Source: an uncultured Christensenella sp. (GTDB lineage Bacteria; Bacillota; Clostridia; Christensenellales; Borkfalkiaceae). From it: a DNA stretch of 64,000 nucleotides. The position numbers and the translations under genes are program-made. The notes beneath the pieces are model-generated. The model was not told the origin of the DNA. It did no database searches and worked only from the letters and a program-made list of their open reading frames with translations. The DNA is taken from positions 6,797-70,796 of the forward strand of contig CAJTUI010000008.1 of the NCBI GenBank assembly GCA_910579705.1, given 5' to 3'. Positions 7,377 through 15,435 of this stretch are shown here, in pieces; the stretch's first letter is position 1; the number at the start of each line of letters is the position of its first letter.

Positions 7377-9655
7377 TGAAGTCAAAAGACAAAAAAGCGA
7401 TTGCTAAAATCGCGGCGGTTGCGGCCGCGGGCTGTCTGGCGTTTTCGTTCACCGCCTGCAATACGCAGTGCGAGCACGATTATTCTTACAGAAACAGCGA
7501 CACGCAACACTGGCAGTACTGTCCCAAGTGCGAAACCGAAACGGAGAAGAAAGACCACGTTTACGGCGACGACGGGAATTGCGTCTGCGGCGCGGAAAAG
7601 GTTGTTTCGTTCGACGTGGAGGCGAGCGTTAATCTTAACGTGGACGCGACCCACACGCTTTCAATCACCAACGTTGTCGGTATCGACAAGAGCGAGCTGG
7701 TGTTTTCCAGCTATGACGAAACGGTTGCAACCGTATCGGCTGCGGGCGTTATCACGGGCGTGAACGAGGGCGAAACCACCGTTCTTATCAAGGCCGGAAA
7801 GGTCAGAAAACAGGTTGCCGTAAAGGTTGTGGAAACCAACAAGGTCAACAACGTTTCCTATAAAAAGTTAAAGGCGATTGCGGCGTACGACTGGCAGGAT
7901 ACGGGTATAGGCAACGGTGCGGAGGGCGCGCTCACCAACATAGCCTGGAACGGCGCTACGGCGGCCGCCACGGCTGAGAAAATGGATTTCGAGAACACCA
8001 AGGCCAACGACGTCAAGACGCTTAGGGGCAGCGTGTACGACGCGGAGTCGTCCATAGACAACGGCGAGTACGTAATAGTTATGTCTTCCGCAAGGGCGGC
8101 GGAAGGGGCTGATTTCGGCGCGTCCGTCTACTACAAGACAACCGTGAGCGAGCTGGCCAATTCATACAGGCTCTGGGGCTGGGCGTCTAAGAGCGATCTG
8201 GACGTATCGCCCGCGTCGGGTAAAGGTAAATTCAGGGTTTCGGCATACATATTCAACGCCGAGTATTCTTCGTACACGCAGTTCGTTCTGCCCGTGCTCG
8301 ATGCCGGAACGCTCGTTCAGGACGAAAACGGCTGGGTTAAATACGAAGACGTGGACGACGTAAACGCCGGCCACATCGCGGGCGCGCCCGCGGACAATAT
8401 GTTTGTCTACGGGATATCGGACGAAAACACCGACCTCAGGGGCAAGGAAGTTATACTCTCCGTCGAGTTTATGAGCACCAACGCCGACAAACCCGACAGG
8501 TTCGGTATCAAGAGGCTGGGTTTCATTTACGACGACGCGCCCGACTTCAATCTGACAAGCTCGGCGAACGTGGAGTTGTTTGCTAACGGAACAGCGCAGA
8601 TAGAGTGCGGCACGCAGGGCGCGGCGGCTACTGGTAAGTGGACTTACGTTTCTGGCGACGAGAGCGTTGCAACCGTTTCCGAAAGCGGACTTATCACCGC
8701 GGCGGACGTTACGGAGCAGGCCCAAACGGTTATAACCGTGACCAACAGCGCGGTAAAGGACAAGGCCGTCAACGTAAACGTGACGGTAAAACCCACCCCG
8801 CAGACATCTTTCAACGTTCCCGAAACGGTAACGGTTGCGTGCGGCGAGATCGTGGAAATAGCGATTACCGATAAAGTAAACTGCGAAGAAGGTTTTACTT
8901 TCGAAACGGGCTCGGCGCGTATCGCAACGGTTGACGGCGAGGGCCGCGTGAGCGGCGTTGTCGCGGGCAGCACAAAAGTCAAAGTATCCTGCGGCGAACT
9001 CTATAAATTCGTGAACGTGGTTGTAGAGGCGAAAACGCTTTACGGCCTCACGTTCGAGCAGCTTGCCACGGTCGGCACGCTCGGCAGTCTCGGCGGTTTC
9101 CCCGCCGCGCTAGACTTCACTTGGTCGGGACTTACCACGGCGGACAATATTTCGGATGATATAACAGACGCAAAAGTACATCTCTATTCTGCGGACGCGT
9201 CCGCGCTCAACGACCTTGCCGACCCCAACCTTGTAAATATGATTTGCAACATCTCGGGACAGAGCGGCGCGGGCGTGACCAACGCGCTGTACTACAAGTG
9301 CGACACACCTGCGGCGGCGGGCGAATACAGGGTATGGATACGCGCCAACGAGGCGTTGGAAGGCATTTCCGACAAGGCGTGTTTCAGAGTTGTGGTTTAC
9401 ATTCTCAACGAGGACGGAACGGCGTACGTGCCCCATATTATGAAACTCAACGCAAGCGCGGCTCCCGCTGTGCAGGACGAAAACACGGGTATAATAACGA
9501 TAACGGGCGGAGCACCCGATAACTTCGTAAACTTCGTTCCCACTCCCGATATACTCGGCAAGACGGGCGTTATCATAAGTGTGGAAACGTTTGCGGACAA
9601 CGGCTCCGATCTGCAATCGCGCGCGATTGTAAGAAGGCTGGGTTTCGACGCGTAA
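7373..9655 (+). CDS. large Ig-like lipoprotein with Cys/His motif and duplicated module
   Basis: A 760-aa lipoprotein; the signal peptide ends SFTAC (Cys29). Right after it comes a short Cys/His-rich stretch (CEHDY...HWQYCPKCETE...DHVYGDDGNCVCG, residues about 33-75) resembling zinc-binding repeats seen in clostridial surface proteins. Ig-like (BIG2) modules follow near 80-160, 395-470 and 480-555. Two copies of a larger unknown module ('LTNIAWNG' to 'FGIKRLGF', and 'ALDFTWSG' to 'AIVRRLGF') show internal duplication. The gene overlaps the GH32-like gene by ATGA and ends at a terminator hairpin, closing the first operon. No catalytic residues recognised; a surface glycan-binding role is inferred. 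Confidence 0.8.
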   Translation: MMKSKDKKAIAKIAAVAAAGCLAFSFTACNTQCEHDYSYRNSDTQHWQYCPKCETETEKKDHVYGDDGNCVCGAEKVVSFDVEASVNLNVDATHTLSITNVVGIDKSELVFSSYDETVATVSAAGVITGVNEGETTVLIKAGKVRKQVAVKVVETNKVNNVSYKKLKAIAAYDWQDTGIGNGAEGALTNIAWNGATAAATAEKMDFENTKANDVKTLRGSVYDAESSIDNGEYVIVMSSARAAEGADFGASVYYKTTVSELANSYRLWGWASKSDLDVSPASGKGKFRVSAYIFNAEYSSYTQFVLPVLDAGTLVQDENGWVKYEDVDDVNAGHIAGAPADNMFVYGISDENTDLRGKEVILSVEFMSTNADKPDRFGIKRLGFIYDDAPDFNLTSSANVELFANGTAQIECGTQGAAATGKWTYVSGDESVATVSESGLITAADVTEQAQTVITVTNSAVKDKAVNVNVTVKPTPQTSFNVPETVTVACGEIVEIAITDKVNCEEGFTFETGSARIATVDGEGRVSGVVAGSTKVKVSCGELYKFVNVVVEAKTLYGLTFEQLATVGTLGSLGGFPAALDFTWSGLTTADNISDDITDAKVHLYSADASALNDLADPNLVNMICNISGQSGAGVTNALYYKCDTPAAAGEYRVWIRANEALEGISDKACFRVVVYILNEDGTAYVPHIMKLNASAAPAVQDENTGIITITGGAPDNFVNFVPTPDILGKTGVIISVETFADNGSDLQSRAIVRRLGFDA

Positions 9656-9676
9656 ATAAAGTGCGACTTACGGCAT

Positions 9677-9710
9677 AAAAGCAAGGATATCATATCCTTG
9701 CTTTTATATT
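9677..9710 (+). terminator. intrinsic terminator of the lipoprotein operon
   Basis: Perfect 14-bp stem (9677-9690 with 9692-9705) followed by a T-rich stretch. Its right arm also supplies the -35 of the next promoter. Confidence 0.8.
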
Positions 9711-9726
9711 GCTTTTATGCTAAAAT
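9698..9726 (+). promoter_or_regulatory. promoter of the transglutaminase-like gene
   Basis: TTGCTT (9698-9703), 17-bp spacer, TAAAAT (9721-9726). It overlaps the 3' arm of the preceding terminator. Confidence 0.6.
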
Positions 9727-9753
9727 GAAACGGTAATCGGGAAGGGGGTGCCT

Positions 9754-10614
9754 ATGGACGACAACGAATTAAAAGAAATTTGGCAAGAAGAGTTAAACGT
9801 TTTCAAAGGCGTACTTTTCAATAGTTCCGAGTTTGCGGAAGGAGTGGAGGACAGCCTTTCATATAGTTTTAACTGTGTGGAGTTCGATGTCCTCAAACAG
9901 GATTATGAAATACAGGAGACAGCGGGTAACGGCACTTCTTTTGAAAGAGCGGTAAATCTTACGCGCTATTTTGCACCGCGCCTCGTTCACGACGGCAGTT
10001 TCGATAATCATATAAACTGCAATGCCTTAGAACTTTTGAGGTATAGCTTGAACAAACCGTACTGCGGAATAAACTGTCTGAACAAGTCAAAGATTTTGCA
10101 GGAGAGTTGTCTTGCGTTGAAGATTCCTGCGCGCAGGGTGTGGATTATGCCGTGCTCGCCATATGATACGGATAATCACGTCGTTACCGAAATATACGAC
10201 AATTCTTTGAGAAAATGGATAATGCTAGACGTAACGAGCGGCGGATATTTTACAGACGCCGCGGGCGTTCCGTTGTCGGTCGTTGAAATACGCGGAAAGT
10301 TTTCTCTCAACGAAGTATGCAACTTTGTTAATATCGTTTCGGAGTGTGCCGAAGTGTTTTCCGATAAAGATGCAGAAGCGCTGTATTACGAAAGGTATTT
10401 TGCTAAAAATTTATTCTGGTTCGCCGTCGAAAAAAATAACGGTTACGGCGACGACGGGGAACGTCTGTATTTTGCTCCAAAATGCTTTAATCGGTATGCT
10501 TGGACGAAACAAAACTTACAATATAACAATGCGATAAATCAAAGATTAAAAACTTTAAACGAAACGGAGTATAGTCGGATAAGCAGTATATCCGTATTAT
10601 CGTTTGAGCCGTAA
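9754..10614 (+). CDS. transglutaminase-like superfamily protein
   Basis: A 286-aa cytoplasmic protein. The ATG at 9754 follows AAGGGGG by about 6 nt; a GTG two codons upstream is less well placed. The Cys-His-Asp arrangement of the transglutaminase-like (cysteine protease) fold is visible: Cys108 in GINCLNKSKIL, His142 in DNHVVTEIYD, Asp159 in WIMLDVTSGG. Members of this superfamily act as proteases, peptide N-glycanases or amidases; the substrate here is unknown. It is a single gene between its own promoter and a terminator hairpin. Its codon use is visibly more A/T-rich than the genes on either side, which hints at recent acquisition. Confidence 0.75.
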   Translation: MDDNELKEIWQEELNVFKGVLFNSSEFAEGVEDSLSYSFNCVEFDVLKQDYEIQETAGNGTSFERAVNLTRYFAPRLVHDGSFDNHINCNALELLRYSLNKPYCGINCLNKSKILQESCLALKIPARRVWIMPCSPYDTDNHVVTEIYDNSLRKWIMLDVTSGGYFTDAAGVPLSVVEIRGKFSLNEVCNFVNIVSECAEVFSDKDAEALYYERYFAKNLFWFAVEKNNGYGDDGERLYFAPKCFNRYAWTKQNLQYNNAINQRLKTLNETEYSRISSISVLSFEP

Positions 10615-10617
10615 AAT

Positions 10618-10655
10618 ATAGCGCACTTGACTTCATATACGAAGCGGTGCGCTAT
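10618..10655. terminator. bidirectional hairpin between convergent genes
   Basis: ATAGCGCAC pairs with GTGCGCTAT, with an inner CTTC/GAAG stem. It sits between the convergent transglutaminase-like and alpha-mannosidase genes. Confidence 0.7.
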
Positions 10656-10669
10656 TTGTTTAATTTATT

Positions 10670-13288
10670 TTAAGCCCGTTTAAACCTTTTTATTTCGTTT
10701 GCGCCTACGGTTTGCTTTTGTCCGTAGACCGTTGTCGTAATTGCTTTGTCCGACGGATTAAAGAGTACGGTTTGCTCTCTGTCTACCGAAATGCAGACCG
10801 CGTTTTCGGGCAGCTGCGCGAACCCGCCTTTCAGCGGCCTTTCGCCGTTGTGCGGCGTTGCGGATATAACCGCGGGGCGGATACGGAAATCCTGCGAAAG
10901 CCAGAGCTTGCTCAAAGCGTCCTCGGGCATTAAATATACCCCGAAACAAAACTCGTGCCTGTCGTATTCGGGCAGGGGATTGGGGTCGCAGGAGGCGCGG
11001 ATAAGACAAAGCCTGAGTTTCCCGTCAAAGCCCCTGAACCCGTGCTTTCCGTTTGAAATCAGCCCCGCGCCGTTCGCGCTGATAAACGAGGCGCAGGCCG
11101 CGTCCCTGTCGGCCGCCGCGCGCGTGATAACGCCGGGGGAGGTGTCGCACACCGTTTCGGTAAAATTACCCACTGGCAGTTCGAACGAGAGGTTGGGTAT
11201 GCCGTCAATCGGCGAACCCTTCTCGAAGAACACGCCCGCGCAGTTGTATTTAAGACCCTTGCAACCGTTTTCGAGAACGACTTTCACGTCCAGATACGAC
11301 TGTCCGAAATCCAGCCTGTAACAAAGGTTCTGCGCCGTTTCGGTCTTGTCGGCAGAGATAAATTTAACGTTTGTCTGCACGTCCAGCTCGTTTTTAATTC
11401 TGCCCGTATACCAGGCGGTCATCTGCTCGGTAATATCTTCGGTTAAAAGCCTGAATCCCGCGCCGCCCGAAAGTCTTTCCTTGCCTGCCGCCTTGTCGTA
11501 TAGCGATACAAGCTTGAAACTCTGTCTGTCGAACGTTGCGCGCACATATTCGTTTTCGAGTACTATATCCCCGTAAATACGTTCGGTGCGCTGGAAAAGC
11601 GGGGGGTATTCTATTTGCTTAACGCCGTCGTCGGCCTGCTCTCTCAACACAACCGTTTCGTACTGCCCGCCGCCGAGAGTGATTTCCACGTCTACCTCGT
11701 GGTAGTTGTGCGACCAGTAAAACTCCGATTGCGCGCTCTTCACCGTGCACGGCAGCTCGTTTCCGTCTGCGCCGTAAGCTCGCAACGCAGAAACGTCCCC
11801 GCAATAATCCCAGAGCTGCAAATTGACTATCGCCGTCCGCCTGAAATTGAGCTGGTTGAAAATTATATACGCGCGCTCCTTGCCGTACGCGATATTGTTT
11901 GTGAAATCGATGCGTTTCGCGCCGAACCCCACGCCCGCGCCGACTGCCGTTCCGTCCGCGTCCCCGATATTTTTAAATATATTTTTCGTGTCGATTGTGC
12001 GTTCGAAGTTCCTGAGCGCCCGCGCTTTGAACGCGCCCAGCCGAGCCAGCGCGCGCTGATACTCGGCCATAGCGAAGTGCGCGGTTTCGCGCACGCCCGA
12101 GCCCGTTATAACGTCGTGGAACTGGTTGGTCAGCAGACATTCCACGGCCTCGGTGTTGTCGTATTCGTTGTCGCCGTCAACCGCGCAGAAAAGCTCCTGC
12201 TCGTAAAGCGCGCTCTGCGTTACCGCGTTTTTGTATTTGATTTCGGAGGCGGAGGAGTAACAACCCGTAAAAATCGCGTTCTGCTCGCCGTGAACTTGGG
12301 GAACGTTTTCCGCGCCTTCGAGGTGTCTGAAAAATTCTCTGTAAGTGCCGAACTTTATGTCGGCCATAACGGGATAGGAGGAAATTTCGATAATCCTTTC
12401 CACGTCGCGTATCGTCGCGCCGCCGCCGTGGTCGCCCACGCCGTAAACTTTAAGCGTCTTTTTCAGTCCGTATCTCGCGCAGAAATCGGGTATAAACTCG
12501 AAATCGCCGTAGCCTATCTCCGCGTTATACCAGAAAGGTTCCCTGTACACAAGCACGCTTTTCCCGCTCGGCGCGAACCAGCGGTAGATTGGCGGCATAT
12601 CGTTGCCCCTGCAATGATACAGGTATTTAACCCCGCTTTCCGCAAGTATTTCGGGCTCGTACAGAGTATGCCCGAAAGTGTCGGGCTCGAAGTCCATATC
12701 GAAGTATGAGGGCGGGAGGGTTAAAAGCTTTGATAAGTATTCGCGCGAATGCGAAAAATGCCTGAGCATAGAGTTTGCGTCGGCAAGGTTTTTGTCTGCC
12801 TCCACAAACGTGGAGCCCGAAACTTCGAACCTGCCCTCGCGTATGTACTTTCTAACGCTTTCAAGCAAATCGGGCCGATACTTTTCAAGCACGCGGAACA
12901 CAAACGCCGTGCTCTGCGAATACGTAAAGTTTTCGTACTTTTCAAGCAGCATAAGCATTGTTTCCAGCGTGGATAAAGTTATCGCCACGGTCTCGTCGTA
13001 GCCCCACAGCCAGTTCACGTCCATATGCGCGTGCGCAACGCAGATACACTTCTGCTTTTTCGCCTCCGCGCCGATTTCTTTCATTAATTCCTCGCAGTGC
13101 AGTATGTCGCTCTGCGTAATCCCGTCCAGCCCGCCGAGAAAATTGACAACGTTGTCAATTATGTCTGAAAAAATTCCGCCCCTGAATTTATTCAATTGGA
13201 GGGCGTAATCTATTTCGGTAAATATTCTTACGTTGGAGGGGGAGAGTTTTTGTTTCCTGATTTTATAATATAAATTTAAATTTTTCAT
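10670..13288 (-). CDS. alpha-mannosidase, glycoside hydrolase family 38
   Basis: An 872-aa enzyme hydrolysing terminal alpha-D-mannosides, probably cytoplasmic as no signal peptide is present. GH38 landmarks: HAHMDVNWLW with metal ligands His86 and Asp90, EPDTFGH with nucleophile Asp203 and His207, then EQNAIFTGCYSS and the QFHDVITGSGV motif near the end of the catalytic half; the C-terminal half is the usual beta-sandwich region. Length is close to bacterial GH38 enzymes (800-1050 aa). Its ATG overlaps the LacI stop as ATGA, so regulator and enzyme form an operon. A perfect copy of the LacI operator lies inside codons 44-49. It probably supplies free mannose, or a related sugar, to the divergent operon. 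Confidence 0.93.
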   Translation of the reverse strand: MKNLNLYYKIRKQKLSPSNVRIFTEIDYALQLNKFRGGIFSDIIDNVVNFLGGLDGITQSDILHCEELMKEIGAEAKKQKCICVAHAHMDVNWLWGYDETVAITLSTLETMLMLLEKYENFTYSQSTAFVFRVLEKYRPDLLESVRKYIREGRFEVSGSTFVEADKNLADANSMLRHFSHSREYLSKLLTLPPSYFDMDFEPDTFGHTLYEPEILAESGVKYLYHCRGNDMPPIYRWFAPSGKSVLVYREPFWYNAEIGYGDFEFIPDFCARYGLKKTLKVYGVGDHGGGATIRDVERIIEISSYPVMADIKFGTYREFFRHLEGAENVPQVHGEQNAIFTGCYSSASEIKYKNAVTQSALYEQELFCAVDGDNEYDNTEAVECLLTNQFHDVITGSGVRETAHFAMAEYQRALARLGAFKARALRNFERTIDTKNIFKNIGDADGTAVGAGVGFGAKRIDFTNNIAYGKERAYIIFNQLNFRRTAIVNLQLWDYCGDVSALRAYGADGNELPCTVKSAQSEFYWSHNYHEVDVEITLGGGQYETVVLREQADDGVKQIEYPPLFQRTERIYGDIVLENEYVRATFDRQSFKLVSLYDKAAGKERLSGGAGFRLLTEDITEQMTAWYTGRIKNELDVQTNVKFISADKTETAQNLCYRLDFGQSYLDVKVVLENGCKGLKYNCAGVFFEKGSPIDGIPNLSFELPVGNFTETVCDTSPGVITRAAADRDAACASFISANGAGLISNGKHGFRGFDGKLRLCLIRASCDPNPLPEYDRHEFCFGVYLMPEDALSKLWLSQDFRIRPAVISATPHNGERPLKGGFAQLPENAVCISVDREQTVLFNPSDKAITTTVYGQKQTVGANEIKRFKRA
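13141..13160. promoter_or_regulatory. LacI-type operator O2 inside the alpha-mannosidase gene
   Basis: Perfect 20-bp palindrome AATTGACAACGTTGTCAATT containing the 14-bp core at 13,144-13,157. It lies about 130 bp into the mannosidase reading frame and about 1.18 kb from the operator next to the regulator promoter. It suits a transcription roadblock or a DNA loop. Confidence 0.75.
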
Positions 13289-14250
13289 AATCCGTTCAAG
13301 TCCGCGCAGGAATTTCTGTCTACTATAACGGGATCGATAACAACCTTTTTCGGCCGTTCCGTTTCGCCGTCTATAAGCCCTTTAATGCCGTCCACAACCT
13401 CGTCCAGCGGCTGGCGCACGGCGGTGTGTCCGCAGAGTTTCGCCCACATAGAATCGTCGTAAGTAATAAGCGAAATGTCGTTCGGCACGGTTATGCCGCG
13501 GGTATTGAACACCTGCATACATTGCTGGCTCAATACTTCGGTAACGCTTATAACGGCAGTGGCGGGGTATTCGCTCAGCCTGTTTATAAGCGCGGTTTCC
13601 AGATCTTCGCCGCCGTCCACTGTCAGCGCGCCGAGCGGGTCTGCCGCAAGACCGCGCTCCGTAAACGCGCGTGTATAGCCTTTGTAACGCTGTTTGAACA
13701 CGTCGTTGTTTATGTCGAGGAGAAGTATGCGCCTGTGTCCGTTGTCAAGCAGTTTCTTGACCGCCAGATACGCGCCTAAATCGTCGTTTATGGTCAGCGC
13801 GTCGAACTGCGGAAAACAGTCGATAAACAGCTGCAAAAAATAGCAGTCATTTTTTTCGGCAATTCTTGCGATACTGTCGGAATACTTGACGGGAACGAAG
13901 AGCACGGACGAAACTTTCAGCGATAAAAGCGTCTGGATATTCGACTTGACTTCCTCGTTGTTTTTTGAGTACAGAACGATAAGTTTTTTCCCGCTCAGCG
14001 CCTCGTAAAGCCTGCTTATGAGTAGCGAGAAAAACAGGTTGTGCTCGCTGGGGAGTATAAGTCCGACAAGGTTGGAGCGGTTGCTTTTCAATATGCTCGC
14101 GTTGAAATTGGGCACGTATCCCAACTGCTTTATGGACTGCTTGATCTTCTCTCTTTTAGGCGCGGAAATGTTGCAGGCGTTCCTTATATATCGCGAAACG
14201 GTGGAGGGCGAAACGCCCGCAAGTTTGGCAACGTCTTTAACCGATGACAT
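13285..14250 (-). CDS. LacI/GalR-family transcriptional regulator
   Basis: A 321-aa DNA-binding repressor. The helix-turn-helix SVKDVAKLAGVSPSTVSRYI at the extreme N-terminus is the LacI signature, followed by a hinge and a periplasmic-binding-protein-like sugar-sensing domain. Two in-frame ATGs exist: 14,256 lies only 3 nt after GAGGAG, while 14,250 has a 9-nt spacing and is preferred. It is first in an operon with the GH38 mannosidase and divergent from the kinase operon. Four near-identical palindromes in the window, two of them in its own divergent promoter region, are its likely binding sites. The inducer is unknown; mannose, lyxose or a derived sugar phosphate are candidates. Confidence 0.93.
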   Translation of the reverse strand: MSSVKDVAKLAGVSPSTVSRYIRNACNISAPKREKIKQSIKQLGYVPNFNASILKSNRSNLVGLILPSEHNLFFSLLISRLYEALSGKKLIVLYSKNNEEVKSNIQTLLSLKVSSVLFVPVKYSDSIARIAEKNDCYFLQLFIDCFPQFDALTINDDLGAYLAVKKLLDNGHRRILLLDINNDVFKQRYKGYTRAFTERGLAADPLGALTVDGGEDLETALINRLSEYPATAVISVTEVLSQQCMQVFNTRGITVPNDISLITYDDSMWAKLCGHTAVRQPLDEVVDGIKGLIDGETERPKKVVIDPVIVDRNSCADLNGL

Positions 14251-14279
14251 TTTCATATTCTCCTCTGATTATTGCTGTA

Positions 14280-14308
14280 ATTATACCATTTTTATACGCA
14301 TATGTCAA
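14280..14308 (-). promoter_or_regulatory. promoter of the lacI-type/mannosidase operon
   Basis: On the minus strand: TTGACA (14,303-14,308), 17-bp spacer, TATAAT (14,280-14,285), a consensus sigma-A promoter. GAGGAG lies just before the start codons. Confidence 0.85.
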
Positions 14309-14319
14309 CACCAAATTTA

Positions 14320-14333
14320 TGATAACGTTGTCA
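14320..14333. promoter_or_regulatory. LacI-type operator O3 (one mismatch)
   Basis: TGATAACGTTGTCA: one change from the perfect palindrome. It lies upstream of the -35 of the regulator promoter and 93 bp from the next operator. Confidence 0.75.
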
Positions 14334-14371
14334 AAAATGCCTGTGAAAACGTTTTTTTTTACGTTTGAATA

Positions 14372-14400
14372 TTGACATAACAAAAACCTTGTGTTATACT
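14372..14400 (+). promoter_or_regulatory. promoter of the sugar kinase operon
   Basis: TTGACA (14,372-14,377), 17-bp spacer, TATACT (14,395-14,400). A perfect operator begins 13 bp after the -10, placing it over the transcription start and initial transcribed region. Confidence 0.85.
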
Positions 14401-14412
14401 TTCTATGAAAAA

Positions 14413-14426
14413 TGACAACGTTGTCA
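14413..14426. promoter_or_regulatory. LacI-type operator O4 (TGACAACGTTGTCA)
   Basis: Perfect palindrome immediately downstream of the kinase-operon -10 box, the classic position for steric repression. Confidence 0.85.
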
Positions 14427-14472
14427 AATTACGGCCGCGCGAGGGGGTTCGTCGGGCGGGGGAGGGTGAGTT

Positions 14473-15435
14473 TTGAAAGGTATAGCCGTGGCGGGCAGTA
14501 TGCTTGCGGATAAGATTTACGAAATAGAAAATTATCCGAAATCGGGCGAGCTTGCCAAAATTTTAAACATAAGTCTTGCGGCGGGCGGGTGCGTGCCCAA
14601 CGTTGCAACAGACATAAAGACGGTGTGTCCCGAAATACCCGTTTACGCGTTCGGGCGTGCGGGGCGGGACGGCGACGGCAAGTTTATCGAGGACTGCCTT
14701 AGCCGCGCGGGGGTGGATACCTCCAACATAGTTTACTGCAATCAGCCGACCAGCTTTACCGCGGTTATGAGCATACGCGGCGGACAGAGAACGTTCTTTA
14801 CGTATGCGGGCGCAAGCGCGGATTTTTGCGCGGACGACGTAAATCTCGATACCTGCGACATAGGTATGCTGCATCTCGGCTATTTTCTGCTGCTCGATAA
14901 AATAGACGGCGGCGACGGGCTTAAACTGCTGAAACGCGCCAGGAAGCGCGGAATTAAAACTTCCGTGGATCTGGTAAGCGAAAATTCGCCGCGTTACGCC
15001 GCCGTGCGGCCCTGTCTTAAATACGTGGACAACCTCATTATAAACGAATTCGAGGCGGCGTATCTTGCGGGTGCCGACCCGTCCGCGCCGCTTTACGGCG
15101 TTGCGGAAAAGCTCAAAGAACTTGGCGTGAGCGAGAGGGTGATTATTCACCGCCCCGACGTAAGCGTCTGTCTTTCCGAAAGGGGCTTTACCTCACTCGG
15201 GTCGTACGAACTGCCCGCGGGATTTATCAAGGGCACTACGGGCGCGGGCGACGCGTTCTGCGCGGGCGCGCTAATCGGTATTTACGGGAATGCGGACGAT
15301 AAGAGCATACTCGAATTTGCGTCCGCGGCGGCGGTCAGCTCGCTTTCGGCGGCGGACGCGGTGAGCGGAATGCGCCGCCGCGACGAGGTGGAAAAACTTT
15401 GTAAAAATTTTAAAAGGAGAAATATATGCTTGTAA
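14473..15435 (+). CDS. PfkB-family carbohydrate kinase
   Basis: A 320-aa ATP-dependent sugar kinase of the ribokinase/PfkB fold. The start is a TTG six nt after GGAGGG. An N-terminal GG-x-x-x-N substrate segment (GGCVPNVATD, about residues 37-46) and the C-terminal signature GTTGAGDAFCAGAL (254-267, catalytic base Asp260, GAGD anion hole) are intact. It is the first gene of the LacI-controlled operon and overlaps the aldolase by 10 bp, so its product very likely feeds that aldolase: phosphorylation of a ketose such as fructose, tagatose or xylulose, or of a ketose 6-phosphate. The sugar and the position phosphorylated cannot be read from the sequence. Confidence 0.9.
   Translation: MKGIAVAGSMLADKIYEIENYPKSGELAKILNISLAAGGCVPNVATDIKTVCPEIPVYAFGRAGRDGDGKFIEDCLSRAGVDTSNIVYCNQPTSFTAVMSIRGGQRTFFTYAGASADFCADDVNLDTCDIGMLHLGYFLLLDKIDGGDGLKLLKRARKRGIKTSVDLVSENSPRYAAVRPCLKYVDNLIINEFEAAYLAGADPSAPLYGVAEKLKELGVSERVIIHRPDVSVCLSERGFTSLGSYELPAGFIKGTTGAGDAFCAGALIGIYGNADDKSILEFASAAAVSSLSAADAVSGMRRRDEVEKLCKNFKRRNICL

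Noticed and set aside
11615..12709. 364-codon plus-strand frame opposite the alpha-mannosidase
   Set aside because: Antisense shadow of the GH38 gene, whose catalytic motifs are complete on the other strand.
14411..14430. Catabolite-repression (cre) site at the kinase promoter
   Set aside because: The palindrome TGACAACGTTGTCA matches the local LacI operators instead and lacks the central CG-flanking pattern of a standard cre site.
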